NCBI GenBank assembly: GCA_900177435.1
Contig: FXAI01000004.1
Coordinates: 396,821-460,820 of the forward strand
DNA length: 64,000 nucleotides
Reading direction: 5' to 3'
Origin: Alteromonadaceae bacterium Bs31
GTDB lineage: Bacteria > Pseudomonadota > Gammaproteobacteria > Pseudomonadales > Cellvibrionaceae
A model generated the notes under the pieces. It did no database searches, had not been told where the DNA came from, and saw nothing but the letters and a program-made list of their open reading frames with translations. Positions within the stretch are counted from its first letter, which is position 1, and each line of letters starts with the position of its first letter. The position numbers and the translations under genes were made by a program. Below, one piece after another: positions 1-9,274 of this stretch.

Positions 1-853
1 ACTGGAATTTGTACTTGCAGAAGCAAGGGCTCAGGGCTGTGATACTTTGATAACCTGTGGCGGGTTGCAATCCAATCATTGTAGAGCTACTGCAATAGTC
101 GCAGCTCAACAAGGTATGGCTGCTCATTTGATACTGCGCGGGGCGGAAAATGAAATTCCCGACGGAAACTTGCTGCTTGATTACTTGTCGGGCGCGAAGA
201 TTTCCTCATACCCAGAAAAACAGTATTTTGCTGAATTGCATGCCTTGTTCTTACATTGGCAGCGCCATTATGAAGCGCAGGGACGTAAGGCCCACTGTAT
301 ACCAACGGGTGCAAGTGATGAATTTGGCCTGTGGGGTTATCTCTGTGCAGCCGAGGAGCTTGTCAGTGATATGTCAGCTGCAAATTTTCAAGCAGATGCC
401 GTGGTGGTTGCCACTGGCTCCGGGGGAACTCAGGGGGGGCTCACCCTCGGTATGCATTTACTGAGTCAAGGTGTAGCGGTATACGGAATGGCAGTGTGTG
501 ATTCTGTAGCCTATTTCAGGAAAAAAGTACTCCAGGATGTATCTGCCTGGCACTCGCGTTGGGGAGAGCACTTTCATCTTGCAGGCACTGCTGACTTAGG
601 CCTCAATATCAACACCATTGACGATTATATCGGGCCTGGTTATGCCAAAACATATCCGGAATTATTTGACTGTATTCGCTGGGTCGCTCAGCTGGAAGGG
701 CTGATTCTAGACCCGGTTTATACGGGCAAGGCCTTTTACGGCATGCTGCAGGAAGTGAAGAAAGGTCGCTTCAAAGAGATGGAAAATATTATTTTTGTTC
801 ATACCGGCGGAGTGTTTGGTTTGTTTCCTTACAAGCAGGGCCTGAAATTTTAA
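1..853 (+). CDS. D-cysteine desulfhydrase / ACC deaminase family PLP enzyme, 5' end outside window
   Basis: The open frame enters at base 2, so the N-terminus is missing. It belongs to the fold-type II PLP enzymes that degrade D-cysteine to pyruvate, sulfide and ammonia, or deaminate 1-aminocyclopropane-1-carboxylate. Visible marks are LEFVLAEA followed by ITCGGLQSNHCR (the SNH motif that holds the substrate carboxylate), the PLP-phosphate loop TGSGGTQGG, and the C-terminal DPVYTGKAFYGM block. The PLP lysine of the GNK-R-K-LE motif should lie only a few codons left of the window. D-cysteine desulfhydrase fits better than ACC deaminase given the sulfur genes nearby, but substrate cannot be settled from this fragment. 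The next gene follows after 32 bases. Confidence 0.85.
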   Translation, partial: LEFVLAEARAQGCDTLITCGGLQSNHCRATAIVAAQQGMAAHLILRGAENEIPDGNLLLDYLSGAKISSYPEKQYFAELHALFLHWQRHYEAQGRKAHCIPTGASDEFGLWGYLCAAEELVSDMSAANFQADAVVVATGSGGTQGGLTLGMHLLSQGVAVYGMAVCDSVAYFRKKVLQDVSAWHSRWGEHFHLAGTADLGLNINTIDDYIGPGYAKTYPELFDCIRWVAQLEGLILDPVYTGKAFYGMLQEVKKGRFKEMENIIFVHTGGVFGLFPYKQGLKF

Positions 854-885
854 ATTAAAAAACAGTTGTGGTGTTGGGGGTATAA

Positions 886-2235
886 ATGGCTTTTTCGGAA
901 GATTTCGCAAAAATTCTAGCAGACGTTTCGGGCTATATTTGGGGCCCGTATATGCTGACATTAATACTCGGGGTTGGTCTGCTCCTGACTATTCGTATTC
1001 GGGGGATATCTTTACTAAAAATACCCTACGCATTTAAACGTTTAATTCAAGGGCGCAGTGATCAGGGGGAGGGCTCCATTGCGCCGTTCAGCGCCTTAAT
1101 GCTGTCATTGTCTGCCACAATTGGTACGGGAAACATTGTTGGTGTCGCCACGGCTATAGGTATTGGCGGGCCAGGCGCTTTGTTTTGGATGTGGTGCAGT
1201 GCGCTGCTTGGCATGGCGACTAAATATGGTGAGGCGGTTTGTGCTGTAAAATACCGGGAAAAAAGTGAAACGGGGGAATACGTTGGCGGCCCGATGTATT
1301 ACATTAAAAACGGCCTTGGTAAAAAGTGGATGCCTCTGGCTGTGGCCTTCGCGGGCTTTGGTGCATTTGCGGGCTTTGGTATTGGCAACATGGTACAGGC
1401 CAATTCCGTAGCGGACTCTCTGGAAGTTGCGTTCAATGTTCCAAAGGCGCTGACGGCGCTTGTTCTCGCTGTGGCGGTATTCGCCGTTTTATTGGGAGGT
1501 GTTCGACGGATCGCTGAGGTAGCCAAGCGTTTGGTACCCTTTATGGCCTTCGCCTATTTGGCAGCGGGTTTAATTGTTATTTTTGCCAATATCTCAGAAA
1601 TTCCAGCAGCGTTTATTCTGGTCGTTAAGAGTGCTTTCCAACCTGTTGCCGCAGAAGGCGGATTTGCTGGAGCCGCTGTTGCTTTGGCTATTCAGAAGGG
1701 TATATCCCGAGGCGTTTTTTCCAATGAGGCGGGTCTGGGTTCTGCACCAATTGCACACGCCGCTGCGGCTACCAATAACCCGGTAAGGCAAGGGACTATT
1801 GCCATGCTCGGTACCTTTATTGATACCATCATTGTGTGCTCGGTTACCGGCCTGGCTATTCTTGTAAGCGGGGTGTGGACTTCTGGTTTGCAGGGGGCGG
1901 CATTGTCACAGGCGGCATTCAATGATGTTCTGCCTTATGGAGACAAAGTTGTTTCGCTGTCGCTTGTTGTCTTTGCATTCACCACTATCTTGGGGTGGAG
2001 CTATTACGGCGAACGCTGCATTGAATTCTTGGCCGGCAAAAAAGCCATTCTTGGTTTTAGATTACTCTGGGTTGCGGCCATTCCCGTTGGTGTACTTATA
2101 AGCCTGGACCTTGTTTGGTTAATTGCAGATATCATGAATGGGCTAATGGCTATACCTAACCTTATTGCCTTAATCTTGTTGTCAGGTGTTATCGCGCGCT
2201 TAACGCGTGAATATTATAAGCACTCAACAGAGTAA
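886..2235 (+). CDS. Sodium:alanine/glycine symporter, AGCS family
   Basis: Inner-membrane secondary transporter that imports alanine or glycine with sodium. The 449-residue protein has the usual AGCS length, many hydrophobic segments, and the family signature GTGNIVGVA at residues 80-88. A second conserved block, NEAGLGSAPIAHAAA, lies near residue 280. The ATG is preceded by a G-rich stretch (TTGGGGG) at a workable distance. It follows the PLP enzyme by 32 bases and may be co-transcribed, which would pair uptake with amino-acid breakdown. Its stop codon lies inside the first unit of a 16-bp tandem repeat that fills the gap to the next gene. Substrate (alanine, glycine or D-amino acids) is inferred from the family only. 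Confidence 0.93.
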   Translation: MAFSEDFAKILADVSGYIWGPYMLTLILGVGLLLTIRIRGISLLKIPYAFKRLIQGRSDQGEGSIAPFSALMLSLSATIGTGNIVGVATAIGIGGPGALFWMWCSALLGMATKYGEAVCAVKYREKSETGEYVGGPMYYIKNGLGKKWMPLAVAFAGFGAFAGFGIGNMVQANSVADSLEVAFNVPKALTALVLAVAVFAVLLGGVRRIAEVAKRLVPFMAFAYLAAGLIVIFANISEIPAAFILVVKSAFQPVAAEGGFAGAAVALAIQKGISRGVFSNEAGLGSAPIAHAAAATNNPVRQGTIAMLGTFIDTIIVCSVTGLAILVSGVWTSGLQGAALSQAAFNDVLPYGDKVVSLSLVVFAFTTILGWSYYGERCIEFLAGKKAILGFRLLWVAAIPVGVLISLDLVWLIADIMNGLMAIPNLIALILLSGVIARLTREYYKHSTE

Positions 2236-2303
2236 AGTATCAGTAGAGTAAAGTATCAGTAGAGTAAAGTATCAGTAGAGTAAAGTATCAGTAGAGTAAA
2301 GTA
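2229..2303. repeat. 16-bp tandem repeat, about 4.7 copies
   Basis: The unit AGAGTAAAGTATCAGT is repeated exactly at 2229, 2245, 2261 and 2277, with a partial fifth copy from 2293. The first copy contains the stop codon of the alanine symporter gene and the last partial copy ends three bases before the next start codon. The tract is therefore the whole intergenic spacer. Copy number would change spacer length by 16 bases per unit. Each unit carries GAG/AAAG, which could act as a weak ribosome-binding site. Confidence 0.97.
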
Positions 2304-2306
2304 CTT

Positions 2307-3212
2307 ATGTCTTCAAAATTGGTAGATAAGCTGGTTATTGCAATTTCTTCCCGAGCTTTGTTTGACCTTGCGGAAAGTCATGAAGTGTTTGAGAAGCAGG
2401 GTTTGGAGGCATATTCCAAATATCAAATAGAACATGAAGATGCCATTTTGCCGCCAGGGGATGCCTTTCATATGGTGGAAAAGCTCTTAAGCATTAATAG
2501 CGCTCTGGATCAGCCCAGAGTGGAAGTGATTTTACTTTCTCGCAATAGTGCGGATACGGGCCTTCGAATTTTTAATTCGATAAATCACTACGGTTTGAAT
2601 ATTACACGAGCGGCCTTCACCGGTGGAGAGAGCCCGTACCCCTATATATCGCCTTTTAATGGGCACCTTTTTCTTTCTACCGACGCTCGGGATGTACGGC
2701 ATGCAATTGAGCATGGTGTGGCTGCGGCAACCCTTTTAACCGGGGGGAAACACGAATCTCAATCTGCGCAATTACGCTTTGCATTTGACGGTGATGCGGT
2801 TATTTTTTCTGACGAAGCAGAGCAGGTATACAAACGTCAGGGCCTGGACGCCTTTGCAAAAAGTGAAGTGGCGTCCGCAAAGACGCCATTGAGCGGCGGG
2901 CCCTTTAAGTCCTTTTTGGCGGCATTACATATTTTGCAAAGTGAGTTTAAAGGCCGAGATTGCCCCATTCGCACCGCGCTTGTGACTGCCAGATCCGCGC
3001 CGGCACACGAAAGGGTTATTCGCACCCTGAGAGCCTGGAATATTCGTATCGACGAGTCGCTATTTTTAGGTGGTTTGGATAAAGGGCAGTTCCTTAAAGC
3101 CTATGGTGCGGATGTGTTTTTTGATGACCAGCAAAGCCATTGTGAATCAGCGAGAGGGCATGTGGCTACCGGCCATGTGCCGCATGGAATAGCGAACGCA
3201 GAAAATCAGTGA
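2307..3212 (+). CDS. 5'-nucleotidase (PF06189 family)
   Basis: Cytosolic enzyme that removes phosphate from nucleoside 5'-monophosphates, related to the vertebrate cytosolic 5'-nucleotidase I group. The protein starts LVIAISSRALFDL, a characteristic beginning of this family, and has conserved blocks LLSRNSADTGLR, FTGGE (about 104-108), FDGDAV at 160-165 and FFDDQQSHC near 275, the last two being acidic HAD-like motifs. Length of 301 residues is normal. The only upstream Shine-Dalgarno-like bases come from the tandem repeat that precedes it. Its end overlaps the convergent TauE/SafE gene by 7 bases. Confidence 0.88.
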   Translation: MSSKLVDKLVIAISSRALFDLAESHEVFEKQGLEAYSKYQIEHEDAILPPGDAFHMVEKLLSINSALDQPRVEVILLSRNSADTGLRIFNSINHYGLNITRAAFTGGESPYPYISPFNGHLFLSTDARDVRHAIEHGVAAATLLTGGKHESQSAQLRFAFDGDAVIFSDEAEQVYKRQGLDAFAKSEVASAKTPLSGGPFKSFLAALHILQSEFKGRDCPIRTALVTARSAPAHERVIRTLRAWNIRIDESLFLGGLDKGQFLKAYGADVFFDDQQSHCESARGHVATGHVPHGIANAENQ

Positions 3213-3997
3213 GGGGAATGGAAGAAGCCGAACTTCACGCCAATGATGAGTAGTATCGTTGCCAGAATGGGTTGTAACACCGAGTTGGGAACACGTGCCG
3301 CTAATTTTGAGCCCAGATGCACCGCCGGAAGAGAACCGACAAGCAGGCCAAACAGCAATTGAAAATCCACGTTGCCGTTCAGCAGGTGGCCCAAACCAGC
3401 GATAAGGGTGAGGGGCACGGCGTGAGCGATGTCTGTTCCGACCACTTGTAAGGCCGGTAGCCTGGGAAACAGCAGTAGTAGCAATGCCGCGCAAAAAGCG
3501 CCTGCACCCACGGAGGAGAGGGTTACAAACGTACCCAGTACAATCCCTGCAAAAAATGTTATCCGCAATGGGTGACGAGACACCCAGGAGCTACTTCCCT
3601 CAGAAAGTAAATTACCCCGTTGCAAGCGCTTTTTAAAGAAAACTACAAAGGCGGTAAGAATGAGCATAAAGCCAAGGGTTTTGCTTAAGGCGGGGCCGTA
3701 ATCCAGGTCGGGGGGGAGCAGAAACAACAGTACGAGAGAGGTTGCAATGGACGCAGGAATGCTGCCCAGCGCCAAATAGGCCACCAGCTTCCATCGCACG
3801 GTACCTTGTTTATGGTGTGCGTGCATAGCGCCTGTTTTGGTAGCCGCTGCGTAGAGCAGATCGGTGCCAATGGCGATTTTTTCGGGTACGCCAGACAGAA
3901 TAAGTAGGGGGGTCATCAGTGATCCACCGCCAACACCGGTTAGACCAACAGCAAGCCCTACACCTGCCCCGGCGAAAATATAGAAAATTAAGTCCAT
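3206..3997 (-). CDS. TauE/SafE family sulfite or sulfonate exporter-like membrane protein
   Basis: A 263-residue polytopic inner-membrane protein of the TauE/SafE (DUF81) family. The N-terminal segment AGAGVGLAVGLTGVGGGSLMTPLL is the family hallmark, and the second half repeats the pattern (SSVGAGAF). Family members export or import sulfite, sulfoacetate or other organosulfur anions. It is divergent from cysB across a 199-base AT-rich gap, so it could be controlled by CysB, but I see no defined operator. The exact substrate is unknown. Confidence 0.87.
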   Translation of the reverse strand: MDLIFYIFAGAGVGLAVGLTGVGGGSLMTPLLILSGVPEKIAIGTDLLYAAATKTGAMHAHHKQGTVRWKLVAYLALGSIPASIATSLVLLFLLPPDLDYGPALSKTLGFMLILTAFVVFFKKRLQRGNLLSEGSSSWVSRHPLRITFFAGIVLGTFVTLSSVGAGAFCAALLLLLFPRLPALQVVGTDIAHAVPLTLIAGLGHLLNGNVDFQLLFGLLVGSLPAVHLGSKLAARVPNSVLQPILATILLIIGVKFGFFHSPH

Positions 3998-4154
3998 TAT
4001 TCGGCGGATTTTTGAGATTCTTAGTGCTAAATTACAAATACGGGTGGCAAATATAGTTATTTATAACTATTCTTCAAAAGAATATTTTCTTATATTTTTA
4101 TAATTAAATAACTAGATGGGTTCTCTTTGATTTAATTCTAAGGGGGCGCATTAT

Positions 4155-5171
<1,017 letters not shown>

Positions 5172-5195
5172 TAAACTGCTGCTGGCTAACTCGTT

Positions 5196-5222
5196 AAAAA
5201 CCGGGCTTGTCCCGGTTTTTTT
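5196..5222 (+). terminator. Rho-independent terminator of cysB
   Basis: Perfect 10-bp inverted repeat AAAAACCGGG / CCCGGTTTTT with a 5-base loop (CTTGT), followed by a run of T. It starts 24 bases after the cysB stop codon. Confidence 0.93.
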
Positions 5223-5273
5223 GTTTTTGGACGAGGCAAAACGTTGAAGACCTTGCCAGTATGAAAGGAATGA

Positions 5274-5789
5274 ATGATGGAGAAATCCATACCACCCATC
5301 AATAATGAGGTTTTGATCAGCCCTGTATTTGAGTCCATTACCCCTCAGAGGCTGTCTAGAGAATACCCCTGGCTTACTGTGTTCTCCGCCCAGCTAATAC
5401 TGCTTATATTACCTGTGCTCCTTTTTTTTCTCGATGAGCAATTTATCGAGCACCTGCGTTATTTGGCCCCCTTTGTTGCTGCGGCCTGGCTGGGCTTGAG
5501 TGCTTTTATGTATTTGCATTGTCGAGCGAAAGGGTATCAGTTACGAGATCAGGATGTCAGCCTCTACTTAGGCCTTGTTTTCAAAAAAACCATCATTCAA
5601 CCCATATCACGCTTGCAGCATATAGAGGTTACTCAAGGGCCTTTGGAGCGCATGTTCGGGCTCGCCACATTAAAGTTATTTAGTGCTGGTGGGGCATCAC
5701 ATTCACTGACAATTCCCGGCTTAAAAAAAGAAACCGCTGAAGGCTTAAGGGAGCATATTTTGGACAGCAAGGGGCTGGCCGTTGAATGA
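5274..5789 (+). CDS. Bacterial PH-domain membrane protein, YdbS-like
   Basis: A 171-residue protein with two adjacent membrane segments (about residues 35-80) followed by one bacterial pleckstrin-homology domain (bPH2, formerly DUF304), recognised by the YxLRDQDVSLYLGLVFKK and RLQHIEVTQGPLER patterns. It is the small partner of the following larger gene, as in ydbS-ydbT pairs. Their function is not established. A role in membrane homeostasis or as a scaffold is only an inference. Two ATGs lie in tandem. The second (5277) has better spacing from AAGGAA. Confidence 0.85.
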   Translation: MMEKSIPPINNEVLISPVFESITPQRLSREYPWLTVFSAQLILLILPVLLFFLDEQFIEHLRYLAPFVAAAWLGLSAFMYLHCRAKGYQLRDQDVSLYLGLVFKKTIIQPISRLQHIEVTQGPLERMFGLATLKLFSAGGASHSLTIPGLKKETAEGLREHILDSKGLAVE

Positions 5790-5790
5790 C

Positions 5791-7314
5791 ATGGATGTGA
5801 AGATGAAGCCTGTGGCAGGAGAGGCTTGGCAGCGCCTGTCTCCTTTCGCTATTGTCTTTTTTTCCATGCGAGGGTTTTCTCATGTGCTTAACCTTTACCC
5901 GGCCTTAATTGGAGTGTTCGTCACCGCATCGTATCTTGACTGGGGGCTCAATCATATTGTTCCTCTAGCTTTATCTGCGCTGGCTTTATTGATCCTGTTC
6001 TCATCACTTTACTATCTCAATTTTTACTACGTGTTGGCTAAAGACCGCTTCCTTGTTCGTACTGGTGTGCTCAGTAAAAACCGGGTGGAGTTGCCTTTCA
6101 ATAAAATACAGAACGTGTCCATCAAGCAGCCTTTTTATTATCGCCCATTTAATCTTGCAGTCCTAAGTATCGATGGCGCAGGTTCCACTGCCAATGAAAT
6201 CAATGTTGCCGCCCTTACGCTTGAACAAGCTAGAGACATAAAACAATTTATTAAACTAAACCTTGAATCGAGTGTTGACGCTGAAAGTGTTCAGCAAGAA
6301 GAAAAAGAGCTGGGTGCTAGCGAAGAGAGCCTGATTGATCGCTCGAATATGGATATAGTTTTACATGGTTTTACGCACAACAGAGCGTGGTTTCTGCTTG
6401 TTTTTATTGCACCTGCTATTGGCCAGCTCGAGCAAGTGCTTGGCAGTATTGTTCAAAGCTACAGCACTCAGTTTGACTCATGGTTGCAGCATAATGGCTT
6501 TGTGCTGGCGTCTATTGTAGTCGCTTTGCTATTTGTGGTGCTGATACTTTTTTTTAGCATGCTGTCCATTGCCGGTTCTATTTTCGCGCTGTACAACTAT
6601 CGACTGCGCTACGATAAAAATACTTATATCCGCAAAAGTGGTTTGCTAAACAGGTATGAGATCCAGGTAAGACACAGCCGAATACAAAGTGTTCTTTACC
6701 ATATGAACTGGTTGGATTGTCTGTTTAAGCGCCTGGTAATGGTTCTGGAACCCTTTAATATGCAGGCCATACAGGGGCAGCCCAGTGGTTTGATGAAAAA
6801 AATACTGGTACCAAGCATTGAAGTGAGGGATTTTTCTCGCCTGGCACAACATGTTTTTCCAGGGCTCATATTTAACGAGGCTTTATTTAAACCTATAAGC
6901 AGCTACTATTTGATTCGGACGCTTTATTTTGCCGTTTTACCTCTCCTTTTAGTGTCTGTAGTGCTTTTCTTTAAGTTTGGCTTGGCGGTTTTTTTCGCCG
7001 GCCTTATAAGTTCGATATTGGTTTATCTTTACTATCGTCAAAAGTATCAACGTTATGGCTGGTATGTGAATGGGGAGTATGTTGTCGTTAGAAAGGGCTT
7101 TATTGGTAAAAAAATCGTTTGCTTTCCAATGCACAAAATACAACAAGTGCACTTTTTACAGTCACATTTTCTGAAGAGGCGAAAGCTGGCCAGTGTAAGG
7201 TTCGTACTGGCGTCTCGTACTATTGATGTTTTATATCTAGAGGAAGGTGAAGCCAGGGCTATTGTGAATGCCTGTTTGTATGATGCTGAGTTTTCAGGAA
7301 AGTCTTGGATGTGA
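5791..7314 (+). CDS. Bacterial PH-domain membrane protein, YdbT-like
   Basis: A roughly 507-residue membrane protein with repeated units of paired transmembrane helices plus bPH2 domains. PH-type blocks are seen three times (LPFNKIQNVSIKQPFYYRPF; RHSRIQSVLYHMNWLDCLFKR; FPMHKIQQVHFLQSHFLKRR). It follows the YdbS-like gene immediately, so the two are probably translationally coupled and act together. I chose the ATG just after the upstream stop. An in-frame TTG at 5782 would add three residues and create an 8-base overlap. Function of the pair is unknown. Confidence 0.85.
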   Translation: MDVKMKPVAGEAWQRLSPFAIVFFSMRGFSHVLNLYPALIGVFVTASYLDWGLNHIVPLALSALALLILFSSLYYLNFYYVLAKDRFLVRTGVLSKNRVELPFNKIQNVSIKQPFYYRPFNLAVLSIDGAGSTANEINVAALTLEQARDIKQFIKLNLESSVDAESVQQEEKELGASEESLIDRSNMDIVLHGFTHNRAWFLLVFIAPAIGQLEQVLGSIVQSYSTQFDSWLQHNGFVLASIVVALLFVVLILFFSMLSIAGSIFALYNYRLRYDKNTYIRKSGLLNRYEIQVRHSRIQSVLYHMNWLDCLFKRLVMVLEPFNMQAIQGQPSGLMKKILVPSIEVRDFSRLAQHVFPGLIFNEALFKPISSYYLIRTLYFAVLPLLLVSVVLFFKFGLAVFFAGLISSILVYLYYRQKYQRYGWYVNGEYVVVRKGFIGKKIVCFPMHKIQQVHFLQSHFLKRRKLASVRFVLASRTIDVLYLEEGEARAIVNACLYDAEFSGKSWM

Positions 7315-7315
7315 A

Positions 7316-7338
7316 GGGCGGCCTGTTTTGGCCAGCCC
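7316..7338. terminator. GC-rich hairpin between convergent genes
   Basis: GGGCGGCC - TGTTTT - GGCC-A-GCCC forms an 8-bp stem with one bulged A, just after the YdbT-like stop codon. There is no T run on either side, so it may be a weak bidirectional terminator or only an RNA 3'-end structure. Confidence 0.35.
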
Positions 7339-7404
7339 TCATAACGCTGCAGCGATTTAGAGAAAAACGGGTTTGTAGCAAAGCGGATATAAAGAAGATT
7401 GAGT

Positions 7405-7740
7405 TTATAGGAAATCCAGGTCGTCGTTGCTTTCCATGATTTCCTTGAGCTCCTCACTCTCTTCAGTTTTTTGATCCAGTACATCTTTAACAAACTTCAT
7501 ATACACGGTGTAGATAAGCGCTTCTTCGCCTTCCTTCTCAACCACAAAAAACGGTGCTCGCTCAACCTGATACTGCTGCGCAAGTAGCATACCCGGGCTT
7601 TTTTCGTCTCTTTCATCGGCAATCAGCACTTCGCTGATGTGGGCCATTTGGCCGGCGCTCTCCATCTTGGCGATAACATCCGCACATTTTTTGCAGGCTG
7701 TGCCGTCGGCGTGAATTTTTTTAACAAAGGTAATCTTCAT
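7405..7740 (-). CDS. Small thioredoxin-fold protein with CxxC, downstream of cysH
   Basis: A 111-residue protein not known to me by name. It begins with a beta strand (KITFVKKI), then the dithiol C-K-K-C near residues 15-18, and has the cis-proline type segment RAPFFVV about 65 residues in, a combination expected of a thioredoxin/glutaredoxin fold. The acidic tail ends NDDLDFL. The ATG at 7740 is preceded by GGAG, which favours it over a GTG two codons upstream. It starts 11 bases after the cysH stop and is very likely in the same transcript. A role as reductant for APS reductase is an inference from this context. Confidence 0.7.
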   Translation of the reverse strand: MKITFVKKIHADGTACKKCADVIAKMESAGQMAHISEVLIADERDEKSPGMLLAQQYQVERAPFFVVEKEGEEALIYTVYMKFVKDVLDQKTEESEELKEIMESNDDLDFL

Positions 7741-7751
7741 GCTCACTCCAC

Positions 7752-8498
7752 TTACTTTTTAACATTGCTTGCGTGTAAACCACATTCTTTCTTAGTGGCT
7801 TCTTCCCACCACCAGCGGCCCTCTCGTTCATGCTGGCCGGGGCCCACCGGACGTGTACAGGGTTCGCAACCGATGGATATAAAACCACGATCATGCAAGG
7901 GGTTATAAGGGATGCTCTCTGCGCGTATGTAGTCCCACACCTGTTTTGAGCTCCAGTTCACCAAGGGGTTAAACTTGGTGAGGCTTTCTCCGGGGCGCGC
8001 GAATAAGCGATCATTTTGAATGACTGGAATATTGGTACGGGTGTTTGGGCTTTGGTCTTTGCGCTGCCCGGTGACCCATGCATCCAAAGCCAGTAGCTTT
8101 TTACGAAGAGGGCCTACTTTGCGGATGCCACAGCATTCCTGATGATTGTCGGCATAAAAACTGTAAAGGCCTTTTTCGTTGACCAGTTTTTGTACGGCTT
8201 CTGCATCGGGAAAGAGTATAGACAGCTCAATAGGGTAGCGCTTGCGCACGGTTTCAATAAACTCATAGGTCTCCGGGTGCAAGCGGCCGGTATCCAGGCA
8301 GAAGACTTGAACGCCCGGTTTAATTTGAGCGGCCATGTGGATAAGCGCCACGTCTTCAGCGCCGCTGAAGGAGATCGCGAGGTTTTGATGCTGTGTCAGG
8401 GCGTACTCCAGAATCTCTTGTGGTGAGGATTGCTGTAGCTTGGCGTCTATATCTTGTAGGTCAAGGGTGCTGTTCATGGGTAAAACTTGTCCGGCCAT
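7752..8498 (-). CDS. cysH: Assimilatory adenylylsulfate (APS) reductase, CysH
   Basis: Reduces activated sulfate to sulfite in cysteine biosynthesis. The PP-loop region reads SFSGAEDVALIH (about 43-54). Two cysteine pairs, C122-C123 (ECCGIRK) and C211/C214 (GCEPC), are the ligands of a [4Fe-4S] cluster, which marks the APS-reducing type found in Pseudomonas rather than the cluster-free E. coli PAPS reductase. The catalytic cysteine is C239 in KKECGLH near the C-terminus. Length 248 residues is typical. A second in-frame ATG seven codons in is possible as the start. It is probably CysB-controlled and co-transcribed with the thioredoxin-fold gene. Confidence 0.94.
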   Translation of the reverse strand: MAGQVLPMNSTLDLQDIDAKLQQSSPQEILEYALTQHQNLAISFSGAEDVALIHMAAQIKPGVQVFCLDTGRLHPETYEFIETVRKRYPIELSILFPDAEAVQKLVNEKGLYSFYADNHQECCGIRKVGPLRKKLLALDAWVTGQRKDQSPNTRTNIPVIQNDRLFARPGESLTKFNPLVNWSSKQVWDYIRAESIPYNPLHDRGFISIGCEPCTRPVGPGQHEREGRWWWEEATKKECGLHASNVKK

Positions 8499-8646
8499 GT
8501 CTTAGGGCGCGAAAGGATAGCAGAGCCTATCGCCCATTTAAAATAATGATACACAATATGCTTATTATGCTGGAAAAGAAGCAGCGAGTTCGGTAGATTG
8601 CGCCAAACCTGTTTTATCACTCAATTACTATACGAGGAGTAATATC

Positions 8647-9264
8647 GTGGAATTAGCCTGCCTTGATCTCGAAGGGGTACTCATACCAGAAATATGGATC
8701 GCTTTTGCGGAGAAGACTGGTATTAATGCTCTAAAGGCCACCACGCGAGACATCCCCGACTACGACGAGTTGATGACTATGCGCCTGGGCGAGCTGGATA
8801 AAGCGGGTTTGGGTTTAAATGAGATACAGGAAGTCATTGGTACTCTTAGCCCGCTGCCGGGAGCTGCAGACTTTCTGGATTGGCTGCGCGAGCGCTTCCA
8901 GGTGGTAATACTCTCGGACACTTTCTATGAATTTGCTGGCCCACTGATGGCCCCGCTGGGTTATCCCACCTTGCTCTGTCACAAACTCACGGTTGATGAT
9001 AATGGCAAAGTACTGGACTATAACCTGCGTCAGGCAAACCCTAAGCGCCAGGCAATATGTGCATTCAAGACCATGTACTACCGCACAATCGCAGCGGGCG
9101 ACTCTTATAACGATACCACTATGCTCTCCGAGGCAGACGCGGGTATTCTGTTTAGCGCGCCGCAAAACGTGATTGAGGAGTTTCCTCAATTCCCCGCTGT
9201 GCATAGCTATGAAGACCTGAAGCAGGCCTTCATCAATGCCAGTATTCGCAAATTGAGCTTGTAA
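8647..9264 (+). CDS. thrH: Phosphoserine phosphatase / homoserine phosphotransferase ThrH
   Basis: HAD-superfamily enzyme that dephosphorylates phosphoserine and can move the phosphate to homoserine, linking serine and threonine synthesis. The N-terminus MELACLDLEGVL carries the nucleophile D7 with the ThrH-specific E9 in place of the usual second Asp. HAD motif II is LSDT and motif III GDSYND near residue 150. Length is 205, as in P. aeruginosa ThrH. The start is GTG with a strong GAGGAG seven bases upstream. A Rieske gene follows 10 bases after its stop. Confidence 0.94.
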   Translation: MELACLDLEGVLIPEIWIAFAEKTGINALKATTRDIPDYDELMTMRLGELDKAGLGLNEIQEVIGTLSPLPGAADFLDWLRERFQVVILSDTFYEFAGPLMAPLGYPTLLCHKLTVDDNGKVLDYNLRQANPKRQAICAFKTMYYRTIAAGDSYNDTTMLSEADAGILFSAPQNVIEEFPQFPAVHSYEDLKQAFINASIRKLSL

Positions 9265-9274
9265 GGACAGTAGC

